From the NCBI RefSeq assembly GCF_021412565.1, contig NZ_JAKCLJ010000001.1:868001-932000 (forward strand): a stretch of 64,000 bases of DNA, in the 5' to 3' direction. A model generated the notes under the pieces. That model worked only from the letters and a program-made list of their open reading frames with translations, did not search any database and was not told the DNA's origin. This DNA comes from Shewanella sp. AS1 (GTDB lineage: Bacteria > Pseudomonadota > Gammaproteobacteria > Enterobacterales > Shewanellaceae). A program made the position numbers and the translations under genes. Of the stretch, positions 22,444 to 30,372 are shown piece after piece (the first letter of the stretch is position 1; every line of letters begins with the position of its first letter).

Positions 22444-22482
22444 TAAAAAAAGACCCAAAACTATTCCGATTGTTTTGGGTCT
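22444..22482 (-). terminator. Hairpin terminator facing rsmF
   Basis: An 11 bp stem AGACCCAAAAC/GTTTTGGGTCT spans 22451-22482. A-rich sequence (22445-22451) on its left becomes a T run on the minus strand, so it best ends leftward transcripts from rsmF, 170 bp past that stop. A second stem GGCTCT/AGAGCC lies at about 22490-22507. Confidence 0.7.
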
Positions 22483-22654
22483 AGGGGAATGGCTCTTTTC
22501 AGAGCCGTGCGCTACTGTTTGAGAACACCTCAATCTTTGTCTCAGGTTTTAGAGTGTAGCCAAGTTAAAAAAATCTGCCAATTAGTTTAAAAAATAATCA
22601 ATTCATTTTTGTAATAAATTATAACTTCCTAAACTTAAATAAGGTAAGTCATTG

Positions 22655-24094
22655 TTAAATAATGATGTTGTTACTATTTGATGGGCAGATTTTATCTTTA
22701 ACCAATTCCCTGGGCAGGTTGTTTTTCAGTTTACTGCCTAAATGCTTGACCAATCCTAGGCTCGCGCCGTGATAGCTGACGACCTGTTCACCCTGCGCCT
22801 TAGTCGGGCTTTCGAGCTGGATATCACGTCCCATCAAATATTGCGTCGCCTGGAGCTCATCGAGGGGGATAGTGCGATCACTTTTTGCCAGGGCAATAAT
22901 AGCTTCGTGTTTGACTTTAAAGCCTTTTTTGATGGCATTCGCCAGTTTTATTCCTATGCGCTGAAAACGGATTTTACCGATAAGCGGTAAGATATTATCG
23001 GGAAATAGCCAAAACTCATCATCACGCTGCATCAAGGTGCCGTGCTGCTCAAGCTTAATATCAAAGGTAGAAAAATAATCGCTCAAGGCCTGCTGCTGTT
23101 TTTTACTAACGGCGGTAAATGGGAAGTTTTTCTGTGGCTTAGGCTCAGGTTTAAGCCGTGCTATGTCGGCAACCTTTCTGATTTTTGCTACGAAAAAACC
23201 TTCGCTGTCATAAATTTGTGGCCAGACATGTAAAAATCCCTCTGGTGTGCAGGCTTTGTCGGCGCCCACAAACAGATTGTCGAGTGATTCAAACTCTACG
23301 GCATCACCATAGCGACTCTTCAGTGCTAAGCAGACTTCCTGATTCTCCAAGCGATTAAGGGTGCAGGTCGAATAGACTAGGCTGCCGCCTGTCTTTAGGG
23401 CAGCCAAGGCCGATTCGAGCAGATCGATTTGGGTCGCCGCAATTGACTCAATTTCATCGCTATCCCAATGTTTTAGCGCGTCGGGGTCTTTACGCACTGT
23501 GCCTTCTCCGCTGCAGGGGGCGTCAAGTAGAATGGCATCGAAACTGTTATACAGGTATTCGCCAAATACGCGGGCATCGAAGTGGGTCAGGGCGCAGTTT
23601 TTGACGCCCATACGCAGCACATTGGCATGCAGAACCTTTACCCGGCTGGAAGAGTATTCGTTGGCGACCAATACCCCCTGATTTTGCATCATCATCGCCA
23701 GTTGCGTGGTTTTAGAGCCGGGCGCCGAGGCCATATCCAGCAAGGTGAGGGAAGTAGCATCCTCTATGCCTTGGGGGAACAGAGCCTGCGGTGGCAGCAT
23801 GGAGCTAGCTTCTTGAATGTAAAACAGCCCCTGAATATGCTCAATTGTGTTGCCGAGCTGAACATCGGGCTCAACCTGGATCCAAAAGCCGCTGCCGCAC
23901 CAGGGGATAGGCTCAAATTGCCAGCCTTTTTCCTGCATCAGGGTCAAAAATTCATCCACGCCTATCTTGAGGGTATTGACACGAATCGATGCCCTGAGGG
24001 GCTTATCACAGTAAGCGATAAAATCATCCATTGTGAGATGACTGGGCATATCTTTAGCTATGCTATTGATAAAATTTTGATTTAGTTGAACCAT
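22655..24094 (-). CDS. rsmF: 16S rRNA m5C1407 methyltransferase RsmF
   Basis: RsmF methylates C1407 of 16S rRNA. From the ATG at 24094 the protein has 479 residues, the same as E. coli RsmF, and begins MVQLNQNFINSIAKDMPSHL. An upstream in-frame ATG at 24175 adds 27 residues without family support. The SAM site MASAPGSKT, the PCSGEGT motif and the nucleophile-bearing YSTCTLN are intact. The C-terminal third is the PUA-like RNA-binding part. It is divergent from the membrane protein gene at 24185. Confidence 0.95.
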   Translation of the reverse strand: MVQLNQNFINSIAKDMPSHLTMDDFIAYCDKPLRASIRVNTLKIGVDEFLTLMQEKGWQFEPIPWCGSGFWIQVEPDVQLGNTIEHIQGLFYIQEASSMLPPQALFPQGIEDATSLTLLDMASAPGSKTTQLAMMMQNQGVLVANEYSSSRVKVLHANVLRMGVKNCALTHFDARVFGEYLYNSFDAILLDAPCSGEGTVRKDPDALKHWDSDEIESIAATQIDLLESALAALKTGGSLVYSTCTLNRLENQEVCLALKSRYGDAVEFESLDNLFVGADKACTPEGFLHVWPQIYDSEGFFVAKIRKVADIARLKPEPKPQKNFPFTAVSKKQQQALSDYFSTFDIKLEQHGTLMQRDDEFWLFPDNILPLIGKIRFQRIGIKLANAIKKGFKVKHEAIIALAKSDRTIPLDELQATQYLMGRDIQLESPTKAQGEQVVSYHGASLGLVKHLGSKLKNNLPRELVKDKICPSNSNNIII

Positions 24095-24184
24095 AAGAGA
24101 GAAAAACAAGATATTGTTAGCTGGCAGTATATCACACAGATAGACATGCCTTAGGGAATAAACTTCAGGACGCAAGGAGTTTTT

Positions 24185-25411
24185 GTGCTAAATCGCATCT
24201 GGTTACTCTTTTTTGTGGCAGCCCTTGGTGCCATAGGGATCTCGTTATTTCAGGGGCAGTGGCAGGTTTTGTCAGATGCGGTCGATGCGCTTTTCTCCAG
24301 TGCTAAGCTGGCGGCCGAGATCGCGCTGGGCTTGATAGGTGTGTTATCCCTGTGGATGGGCTTGATGCGAGTGGGCGAGAAAGCTGGGGTAGTGGGTGTG
24401 ATAGCCAAGATCTTTGAGCCACTGCTGCATAAGCTGATGCCAGAGGTGCCAAGAGGGCACCCGGCCTATGGCAGTGTGACCATGAACTTAACCGCTAATG
24501 TGCTGGGACTGGATAATGCGGCTACCCCCCTTGGGCTAAAGGCGATGCAAGATCTACAGCGTCTTAATCCAGATAAGTCGATAGCCACTAACGCGCAGAT
24601 CCTGTTTTTGGTGCTTAATACCTCGTCAGTCACACTTGTGCCTGTGACGGTTTTTCTCTATCGGGCCCAGCAGGGGGCGGCGTCACCAGCCGATATTTTC
24701 CTGCCGATTTTATTAGCCACAACTGCCTCAACCTTGGTAGGCGTTTTGGTGGTGGCCTTGTTTCAGCGTTTATCTTTATTAAACAGTGTGGTTCTGGGTT
24801 ATGGCGCTGTGATTTTGGGCAGTATCACTGCGCTGGTTTTCTATTTAGGTACCTTGAGTGCCAGCGCCATTGGAACCCTCTCTACCGCCATGGGCAATGG
24901 CATCTTACTGCTGCTGATCTTCAGTTTTATTCTGGTCGCAGGTTTTCGTAAGGTTGCCGTGTATGACGAATTTATTAGTGGCGCCAAGGAGGGGTTTGAG
25001 CAGTCGATAAAGCTTATCCCATACCTGCTCGCGATGTTGCTTGCTATCGCGCTGCTGCGAGCCTCTGGCGCCCTGGATTATCTTCTGTACCTTATCGCCT
25101 CCGTGGTGAATATTTTGGGCGGTGATACCCGCTTTGTCGATGCCTTGCCTACTGCGTTGATGAAACCCTTTAGTGGCTCGGGGGCGCGCGCCATGATGTT
25201 GGAGACAATGCAGCATTATGGTGTCGATTCTTTTGCCGGGCGGCTAGCTGCGATAGTACAAGGCAGCACGGAAACCACATTCTATGTGCTTGCTGTCTAT
25301 TTTGGGGCTGTGGGCATTCGAAATGGGCGCCATGCTTTAGCCTGTGGTTTAACGGCGGATCTCGCCGGTATTTGCGCGGCAATAGCTGTGTGTTACTGGT
25401 TTTACAGCTAA
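24185..25411 (+). CDS. SpmA-SpmB-type nucleoside-recognition membrane protein
   Basis: A 408-residue integral membrane protein with about ten hydrophobic segments. The N-terminal half resembles SpmA (MNLTANVLGLDNAATPLGLKAMQ) and the C-terminal half SpmB (KPFSGSGARAMMLE, IVQGSTETTFYVLAVYFG), so it is a SpmA-SpmB fusion of the nucleoside-recognition 'Gate' class. Spm proteins act in spore core dehydration in Bacillus, but this organism does not sporulate, so the transported substrate is unknown. The start is a GTG at 24185 with AGGAG ten bases ahead. Confidence 0.88.
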   Translation: MLNRIWLLFFVAALGAIGISLFQGQWQVLSDAVDALFSSAKLAAEIALGLIGVLSLWMGLMRVGEKAGVVGVIAKIFEPLLHKLMPEVPRGHPAYGSVTMNLTANVLGLDNAATPLGLKAMQDLQRLNPDKSIATNAQILFLVLNTSSVTLVPVTVFLYRAQQGAASPADIFLPILLATTASTLVGVLVVALFQRLSLLNSVVLGYGAVILGSITALVFYLGTLSASAIGTLSTAMGNGILLLLIFSFILVAGFRKVAVYDEFISGAKEGFEQSIKLIPYLLAMLLAIALLRASGALDYLLYLIASVVNILGGDTRFVDALPTALMKPFSGSGARAMMLETMQHYGVDSFAGRLAAIVQGSTETTFYVLAVYFGAVGIRNGRHALACGLTADLAGICAAIAVCYWFYS

Positions 25412-25444
25412 TGTTATCGATATCAGTCAAGCATGAGTTTGTGG

Positions 25445-25490
25445 AGGGCTTTAACGTCCTGGTTAGGTAACGCTTTTATGCTAAAGCCCT
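25445..25490. repeat. Inverted repeat between SpmAB-type gene and dgkA
   Basis: A perfect 9 bp inverted repeat, AGGGCTTTA at 25445-25453 and TAAAGCCCT at 25482-25490, encloses 28 bases. It lies between the convergent SpmAB-type gene and dgkA. It has no T run after it, so it is not a classical terminator. Confidence 0.5.
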
Positions 25491-25503
25491 ATTGAGAAGA
25501 AGA

Positions 25504-25875
25504 TTAAAACATCAGAGGCATCAAGATGAGCAACCAAGTGAGGCCACAAAGCAGTAAGCTTATAAATACAGCCGCCGATGCGATATCTTTTGCCTGACCG
25601 CTCAAAGGATGGTATTCATCGCCGATGCGATCAACAACGGCTTCGATAGCCGAGTTTAGTAGCTCAGTGATCAGTACAATAAAGACAGTCATGACAAGCA
25701 AGATGCGCTCAATAGTGGTGATATCCACTAAAAAGGCGATAGGTAGCATGAGTAAAGCGAGCACTAACTCTTGTCTAAATGCGGCTTCCGATTGCCAGGC
25801 CTGTTTAAGCCCTTGAATTGAGAATCCTGTGGCGCGAAAAACCCGTTTAATACCGTAATTATTTTCCGGTTTCAT
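25504..25875 (-). CDS. dgkA: Diacylglycerol kinase
   Basis: DgkA is the small trimeric membrane kinase that recycles diacylglycerol from membrane-derived oligosaccharide or lipid turnover to phosphatidate. The 123-residue protein has the N-terminal amphipathic helix with QSEAAFRQE, three membrane segments, and the active-site stretch ELLNSAIEAVVDRIGDEYHPLSGQAKD in shorter conserved parts (NSAIE, VDR, AKD). Monocistronic and convergent with the SpmAB-type gene. Confidence 0.95.
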   Translation of the reverse strand: MKPENNYGIKRVFRATGFSIQGLKQAWQSEAAFRQELVLALLMLPIAFLVDITTIERILLVMTVFIVLITELLNSAIEAVVDRIGDEYHPLSGQAKDIASAAVFISLLLCGLTWLLILMPLMF

Positions 25876-26030
25876 TATTTTTCCATCTATAAAAAATTAA
25901 TGATAATAGTAACCTAGCTTTCAATCGATGGAAGTATAACATCTCGAAGGCAATTGTTATATTGCCTGCGCTTACTTTGAACTAGACTCAATAGGGCAAA
26001 CAAGCATTTTACTGGCTCAAGGAGGAGCTT

Positions 26031-26885
26031 ATGTCTATCTATCTGCGCCGTTTTATCTCTCTTATCTTATTCGGTTTTATCTATTTTTCACTGTCAGCTT
26101 TTTCAGATGTACCTGATAGCTCGCCGATGCAACATGCAGGCGCCTTATCACCTTCAAAGTCGATTGTTGATTATTTGGTGAGCGAGAAACTCGATGGCGT
26201 ACGAGGGCGTTGGGATGGTGGTCGAATGTTGACACGAAGTGGCAATGAGATCACATTGCCTAGCTGGTTTGCTCAGGGTTTTCCTAAGCAGGCATTAGAT
26301 GGCGAGCTGTGGATTGGTAGAGGCCAGTTTGATGCCATTTCGGCTTTAGTGCGCAGAGGCGAGACTGACGATCATCTTTGGCGGCAGGTGAGATTTATGG
26401 TGTTCGATATCCCCAATCTTGCCTTACCTTTTGCAGAGCGTTATCACTATGCACTCGAACATTTTTCTACTTTATCTCCCTACCTTGTGATTATCCCTCA
26501 GTGGGAACTGCATGATAGACAGGAGCTAGACAGATTGCTCGATAGTGTTGTGATAGCCGGCGGTGAAGGATTGATGCTTCACAGAAAAGCGGCGCTATAT
26601 CGTAATGGGCGCAACCAGGATCTGGTAAAATTAAAACTCTTTGAAGATGCCGAAGCCCTTGTTATTGCCCACCATCCGGGGAAGGGCAAATATCAAGGTA
26701 TGTTAGGCTCGCTCGAAGTGAAAACGCCTGAGGGGATAGTATTTCGTATCGGCACGGGCTTTAGTGATGAGCAGCGCAAAGCGCCGCCCGCCATAGGTAC
26801 CACAGTGACTTATAAATTCTACGGGGTGACTCAATATGGTATCCCTCGATTTGCCAGCTTTGTACGAATAAGAGAGCCATTATGA
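26031..26885 (+). CDS. Exported ATP-dependent DNA ligase (Lig E type)
   Basis: A 284-residue minimal ATP-dependent DNA ligase of the bacterial Lig E type, holding only the nucleotidyltransferase and OB domains. Residues 1-24 form a signal peptide, so it probably acts in the periplasm. The adenylated lysine is Lys53 in EKLDGVRG (motif I); motif III is LDGELWIGRGQFD (89-101), motif IV GGEGLMLHR, motif V LVKLKLFEDAEA. The start has a near-ideal AGGAGG. NAD-dependent LigA handles replication in such bacteria, so a role in DNA uptake or extracellular DNA repair is inferred only. Confidence 0.92.
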   Translation: MSIYLRRFISLILFGFIYFSLSAFSDVPDSSPMQHAGALSPSKSIVDYLVSEKLDGVRGRWDGGRMLTRSGNEITLPSWFAQGFPKQALDGELWIGRGQFDAISALVRRGETDDHLWRQVRFMVFDIPNLALPFAERYHYALEHFSTLSPYLVIIPQWELHDRQELDRLLDSVVIAGGEGLMLHRKAALYRNGRNQDLVKLKLFEDAEALVIAHHPGKGKYQGMLGSLEVKTPEGIVFRIGTGFSDEQRKAPPAIGTTVTYKFYGVTQYGIPRFASFVRIREPL

Positions 26886-26983
26886 ACGGGGTTAACAAAA
26901 CTTAATGAAAAACAACTTGAAAGGGATTTCGCTGAGGCGCAATCTGAAAGTGCCAATTAGCTGATAACAAGAAGGATTACGCT

Positions 26984-27109
26984 ATGAAGTCAACGACTGA
27001 AACCAAAGCACTGAGTGATGTGACGACAAAAATCGGTATCGCACTTTTTATTACTTTTTGCGTAGTTGCCCCTTTTACCGATCTTGCCGATATTTTGCTC
27101 CATCTCTAA
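26984..27109 (+). CDS. Small single-span membrane protein (41 aa), hypothetical
   Basis: A 41-codon ORF with AAGAAGG eight bases before its ATG. Its N-terminal 16 residues are polar (MKSTTETKALSDVTTK) and residues 17-31 are hydrophobic (IGIALFITFCVVAPF), ending DLADILLHL; this reads as one inner-membrane span. It lies 98 bp after the DNA ligase gene on the same strand and could share its transcript. I do not recognise a family. The strong ribosome-binding site and coherent amino-acid pattern favour a real gene. Confidence 0.6.
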   Translation: MKSTTETKALSDVTTKIGIALFITFCVVAPFTDLADILLHL

Positions 27110-27535
27110 CTTGTACCCATAGCAAACCATCATAATTGAGGATTGGATCTTGCGAGGTCACTAGGAGAAAGCATGTCTCCTGTGGCCTGATGGTTTTCTC
27201 AAGCAACCTGTTTTTAGGTGTATAAATTTAGATGTATTAGTTTAGATGTATTAGTTTAGATGTATTAGTTTAGATTCTTGCTGTTAAGCTACCTCTTTTA
27301 AGCTCATTTCTTTAAGCCCCCTGTTTTAAAATTACTCCTTTAAAATGCCTCTTTAAAAGGTCTTTGCTACCCTTGCTCTCTGTAGACTTATGCTGTTTTG
27401 AATTAGCTTATATTTTTAGTTAACTTATTGTTTAATAACTTAAAAATATTATCGTCAGTCGACGAGACTTGTTGCTAAAGGCTTTTTAATTATAAGCTTA
27501 TTGAATAATATGCCATTGATAGTTTGGGTGATGTT
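27110..27535. other. AT-rich intergenic region with degenerate repeats
   Basis: This 426 bp stretch before the phosphatase gene has no convincing ORF. It holds the 14 bp tandem repeat at 27227-27275 and then, from about 27290 to 27362, several loose copies of a CTnnTTTTAAA-like pattern. An imperfect hairpin CCTTTAAA/TTTAAAAGG lies near 27340-27360. The promoter of the phosphatase gene should be here but I cannot place it. Confidence 0.4.
27227..27275. repeat. 14 bp tandem repeat, 3.5 copies
   Basis: TTTAGATGTATTAG repeats three times exactly (27227-27240, 27241-27254, 27255-27268), followed by a partial copy TTTAGAT to 27275. Confidence 0.9.
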
Positions 27536-28015
27536 ATGAAGCGTATCAATTCTGTTTTGTTTGTCTGTATGGGTAATATCTGTCGTTCGCCAACGGCGGA
27601 GGCTATCTTCAAGGCTAAGGCGGCCCGCAGAGGGGTTGCCATCGAAGTGGACTCGGCCGGCACTATCGATTACCACCAGGGCGAGCAAAGCGATCGCCGG
27701 GCGAGGGCGGCAGGAGAGCGGCGCGGATATGATTTTTCCAGCATTCGTGCCAGAGGTGTTAGTGATTATGATTTCGCCCATTTCGATCTGATTTTGGCGG
27801 CAGATAATCATAATATGCGTGACTTGATGCAGCGTTGTCCTGTAGAGCACAGGCATAAACTGGCCTTGATGTTATCTTTTGCCAAGAGTGATCACACAGA
27901 AGTGCCCGATCCCTATTATGGTGGCGATAAAGGGTTTGAGTTAGTGCTGGATTTACTGGAGCAGAGTTGTGACCGCTTATTGGATAATATCCAATATGGC
28001 TCGGGCGAACTCTAG
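27536..28015 (+). CDS. Low-molecular-weight protein-tyrosine phosphatase
   Basis: A 159-residue LMW-PTP. The phosphate-binding loop CMGNICRS starts at Cys11, the nucleophile, with Arg17, and the general acid is in VPDPYYGG near residue 125. The ATG at 27536 gives the family start KRINSVLFVCMGN; a TTG at 27524 is possible but less likely. LMW-PTPs of proteobacteria often act on exopolysaccharide tyrosine kinases, but no wza/wzc-type genes lie nearby, so substrate is unknown. Confidence 0.93.
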   Translation: MKRINSVLFVCMGNICRSPTAEAIFKAKAARRGVAIEVDSAGTIDYHQGEQSDRRARAAGERRGYDFSSIRARGVSDYDFAHFDLILAADNHNMRDLMQRCPVEHRHKLALMLSFAKSDHTEVPDPYYGGDKGFELVLDLLEQSCDRLLDNIQYGSGEL

Positions 28016-28163
28016 GGATTAGTCTGTTAGTCAATGCGGAGGCAGTGAAAAATAGGCGACGCTGTTATTAATCGTCTTTAACTATCATTAACCGCCATTA
28101 ACAGCTAATAATTGGCATTAATTACAGGCTATTGTCGCCCATGCTTAGAGATGGTTTTTATGA

Positions 28164-29105
28164 TCAGTCGTTGTGCCGCACACCTGAGCGTTTTAGCTTT
28201 TCAGCTTCCAGTTTCTGCTGTTTTAAGGCTGCTTTCTCGGCGAGTATTCGGGCAACTTCCGCTTTCTCAGCTTCTGCCATTTCAGGCGTTTCTAAGGATA
28301 AGAGACCAATTTTACCGGAGCGAAATTCGTGAAGTAACAGCTCAGATGCCTTGTGAAGATCGATGCGTCCCCCCGGTCTCAGAGCGCCGCGTTTACGACC
28401 GATGGCTTCCAGCAAACCTATATCCTCTTTAGGCAACTCTTTGAGTTTATAACGTTCCGCTATGGCATCTGGGTAGGCCTGTAAGAAATATTCAGCGGCG
28501 AACATAGCCACATCTTCATATTCCATTGCAGTATCTTTGATAGCGCCCGTGACGGCCAGACGGTAGCTGCTGGCTTCATTGTCTACTTTCGGCCATAAGA
28601 TACCTGGAGTATCGGATAATACGATACCGTTCTTTAGATTGATCCGCTGCTGACGCTTGGTGACTGCGGGCTCATTACCTGTCTTGGCTATCACTCTGCC
28701 TGCTAAGATATTGATGATGGTAGATTTCCCTACATTTGGGATCCCCATAATCATGGTGCGGATATCTTTCTCTGTAGTATCACGGCTGGGGACCAGCTTA
28801 CGGCAAAGGTCGGGGATCTTCTTCACCTGAGCGGCTTGCAGGGTTGTGATCGCCATGGCTTTCACCCCTTGCTCCTGCTCAAGATAATCTATCCACAGCT
28901 GTGTGGTTACAGGATCGGCTAAGTCAGATTTATTGAGCAATTTGATACAGGGTCTATCGCCACGCAGTGTCTTGACCATAGGGTTTTCGCTGCTGAAAGG
29001 GATCCTGGCATCGAGTACCTCAATCACGAGATCGATTTGAGGCATTACCTCTTCAATCTCTTTGCGTGCCTTGTGCATGTGACCGGGATACCACTGAATA
29101 GCCAT
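28164..29105 (-). CDS. ylqF: Ribosome biogenesis GTPase YlqF (RbgA)
   Basis: A 313-residue circularly permuted GTPase. The motif order is G4 first (NKSD, residues 58-61), then G1 (GIPNVGKS, 121-128), then G3 (DTPG, 165-168), the mark of the YlqF/YawG family. It begins WYPGHMHKA like Bacillus RbgA, which acts late in 50S subunit assembly. The C terminus (about 265-305) is a charged Glu/Lys/Ala-rich helix. Many gammaproteobacteria lack this gene; in those that have it the role is inferred from Bacillus. It stands alone on its strand. Confidence 0.92.
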   Translation of the reverse strand: MAIQWYPGHMHKARKEIEEVMPQIDLVIEVLDARIPFSSENPMVKTLRGDRPCIKLLNKSDLADPVTTQLWIDYLEQEQGVKAMAITTLQAAQVKKIPDLCRKLVPSRDTTEKDIRTMIMGIPNVGKSTIINILAGRVIAKTGNEPAVTKRQQRINLKNGIVLSDTPGILWPKVDNEASSYRLAVTGAIKDTAMEYEDVAMFAAEYFLQAYPDAIAERYKLKELPKEDIGLLEAIGRKRGALRPGGRIDLHKASELLLHEFRSGKIGLLSLETPEMAEAEKAEVARILAEKAALKQQKLEAEKLKRSGVRHND

Positions 29106-29176
29106 TGTTTTACTCTGCTCTGAAACTTAAGTTGCGGGGGATTTTACCTTGAAACGCACTAAAAATCACAAATATA

Positions 29177-29194
29177 AAGCGCCAATCGGCGCCT
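29177..29194 (-). terminator. Possible terminator of the oxygenase gene
   Basis: Stem GCGCC/GGCGC (29179-29192) with AATC loop; on the minus strand it is followed by TTTATATTTG, 16 bp after the oxygenase stop. The T run is interrupted, so strength is doubtful. Confidence 0.5.
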
Positions 29195-29209
29195 TATCTC
29201 TATCTGGTT

Positions 29210-30079
29210 TTATATTAGACCAAGTTCTCGCAGTCTTTCCATCAGATAACTTTCGGCGGTGTAACGCTCCGAGAGAACAACCTCAGGCTTAGGGTGCAGA
29301 AACAGAGGTAAAGAGATGCGCGAGCGGCTCTTATCAGCACCTTCTGGGTTGATCACTCTGTGGGTGGTTGATGGGAAGTATCCACCTGAGGCCTCCTGCA
29401 GCATATCACCGGTATTGATGATGATATTGCCAAAGTCACTGGGAACATCAAGCCATTTACCTTGTTTACTCTTCACTTGCAGACCGGGTTCATTGGCTGC
29501 CGGCAGCAGAGTCAGAAGGTTAATATCTTCATGGGCGGCGGCTCGAATGGCTCCAAGCTCTTCAGCACCAGATAGTGGTGGATAATGTAAGATCCGTAGC
29601 AGTGTTCTCTGGCTCTCCTCTATCATCTTAGGTAGGGCCATTGAATAGTTAGCCGCAATATCGGCTGGGGTATATGCTTCAACCCAGCTGAGTAACTCTG
29701 CCGCCAGAGCATTGGCCTGATCATAATAGTTGAGGATATTTTCCCTTAGTTCATCAGGAATGCGTCCCCAGGGATAAACATGATAGAACTCTTTAATATC
29801 CTTAACGTTATTTCCTTTCGCTGTTTCAGAGACATCAGCGGGGAAGAAACCATCATGGGTTTCTGTGCTAAACAGATAAGCCTGCTTGGCATCGCTATCG
29901 AAAAACGTCTGCCACTGGGCGTAAATGGTCTCAACTAAACTTTGCTTAATCGGATGGTTTGTTAATACACCGAAACCTGTGTTGCGTAAGGAATTGACAA
30001 ATTGTTGTGCACTGTCGGGCGCGCGGTAATCAATTGTTTCTAATTGTTCAGCTTTTAATGGCATAGCTTCTAATGGCAT
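29210..30079 (-). CDS. 2-oxoglutarate/Fe(II)-dependent dioxygenase, IPNS-like
   Basis: A 289-residue oxygenase of the isopenicillin-N-synthase superfamily. The iron ligands are His183, Asp185 (AAHEDINLLT) and His240 (STTHRVINP); the co-substrate-binding RxS is Arg254-Ile-Ser256. The N-terminal DIOX_N domain is residues 12-110. The physiological substrate is unknown for this family in marine gammaproteobacteria. The first 10 codons contain a 15 bp direct repeat that offers two start codons (30079 and 30064); I kept the first, which has AAGG 11 bases upstream. Confidence 0.88.
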   Translation of the reverse strand: MPLEAMPLKAEQLETIDYRAPDSAQQFVNSLRNTGFGVLTNHPIKQSLVETIYAQWQTFFDSDAKQAYLFSTETHDGFFPADVSETAKGNNVKDIKEFYHVYPWGRIPDELRENILNYYDQANALAAELLSWVEAYTPADIAANYSMALPKMIEESQRTLLRILHYPPLSGAEELGAIRAAAHEDINLLTLLPAANEPGLQVKSKQGKWLDVPSDFGNIIINTGDMLQEASGGYFPSTTHRVINPEGADKSRSRISLPLFLHPKPEVVLSERYTAESYLMERLRELGLI

Positions 30080-30144
30080 AGTTTTTCTGACCTTATTGAC
30101 CCCTTTTGCGGCAGTGTAACCCTCATAGGGTGCAACAGCAAAGA

Positions 30145-30164
30145 AGTGTGACTTTAATCACTTA
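30145..30164. promoter_or_regulatory. CRP-like binding site
   Basis: TGTGA-N6-TCACT at 30147-30162 matches the CRP consensus TGTGA-N6-TCACA at nine of ten fixed positions, within AAG...TAA flanks. It lies 68 bp upstream of the oxygenase start and about 210 bp upstream of msrBA, so it more likely concerns the leftward gene. Binding is inferred from sequence only. Confidence 0.5.
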
Positions 30165-30372
30165 AATTATTGTTTATTAGCTAAGTTATCTGGTTTTGCT
30201 TTGTTGGTTTTTGCCTTGGTTTTTAAATTGTTGAGTCAAAACAGTCGCGCTTAAAATGAGTGTCGCTAATAGTTGAGTTAATCCCTTGGGCTTTATCTGA
30301 TACGCTTATGAATATGGATAAAAAGATGTGTGTCTGCTTGGGCTTGTTGAGCTAGTTGAGTGAGTACAAATA

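Noticed and set aside
24095-24175. Extended N terminus of RsmF
   Set aside because: Family members start at MVQLNQNF, and the extension overlaps the promoter region of the divergent gene.
27227-27275. CRISPR-like array
   Set aside because: Repeats are 14 bp, directly adjacent, with no spacers, and no cas genes are present.
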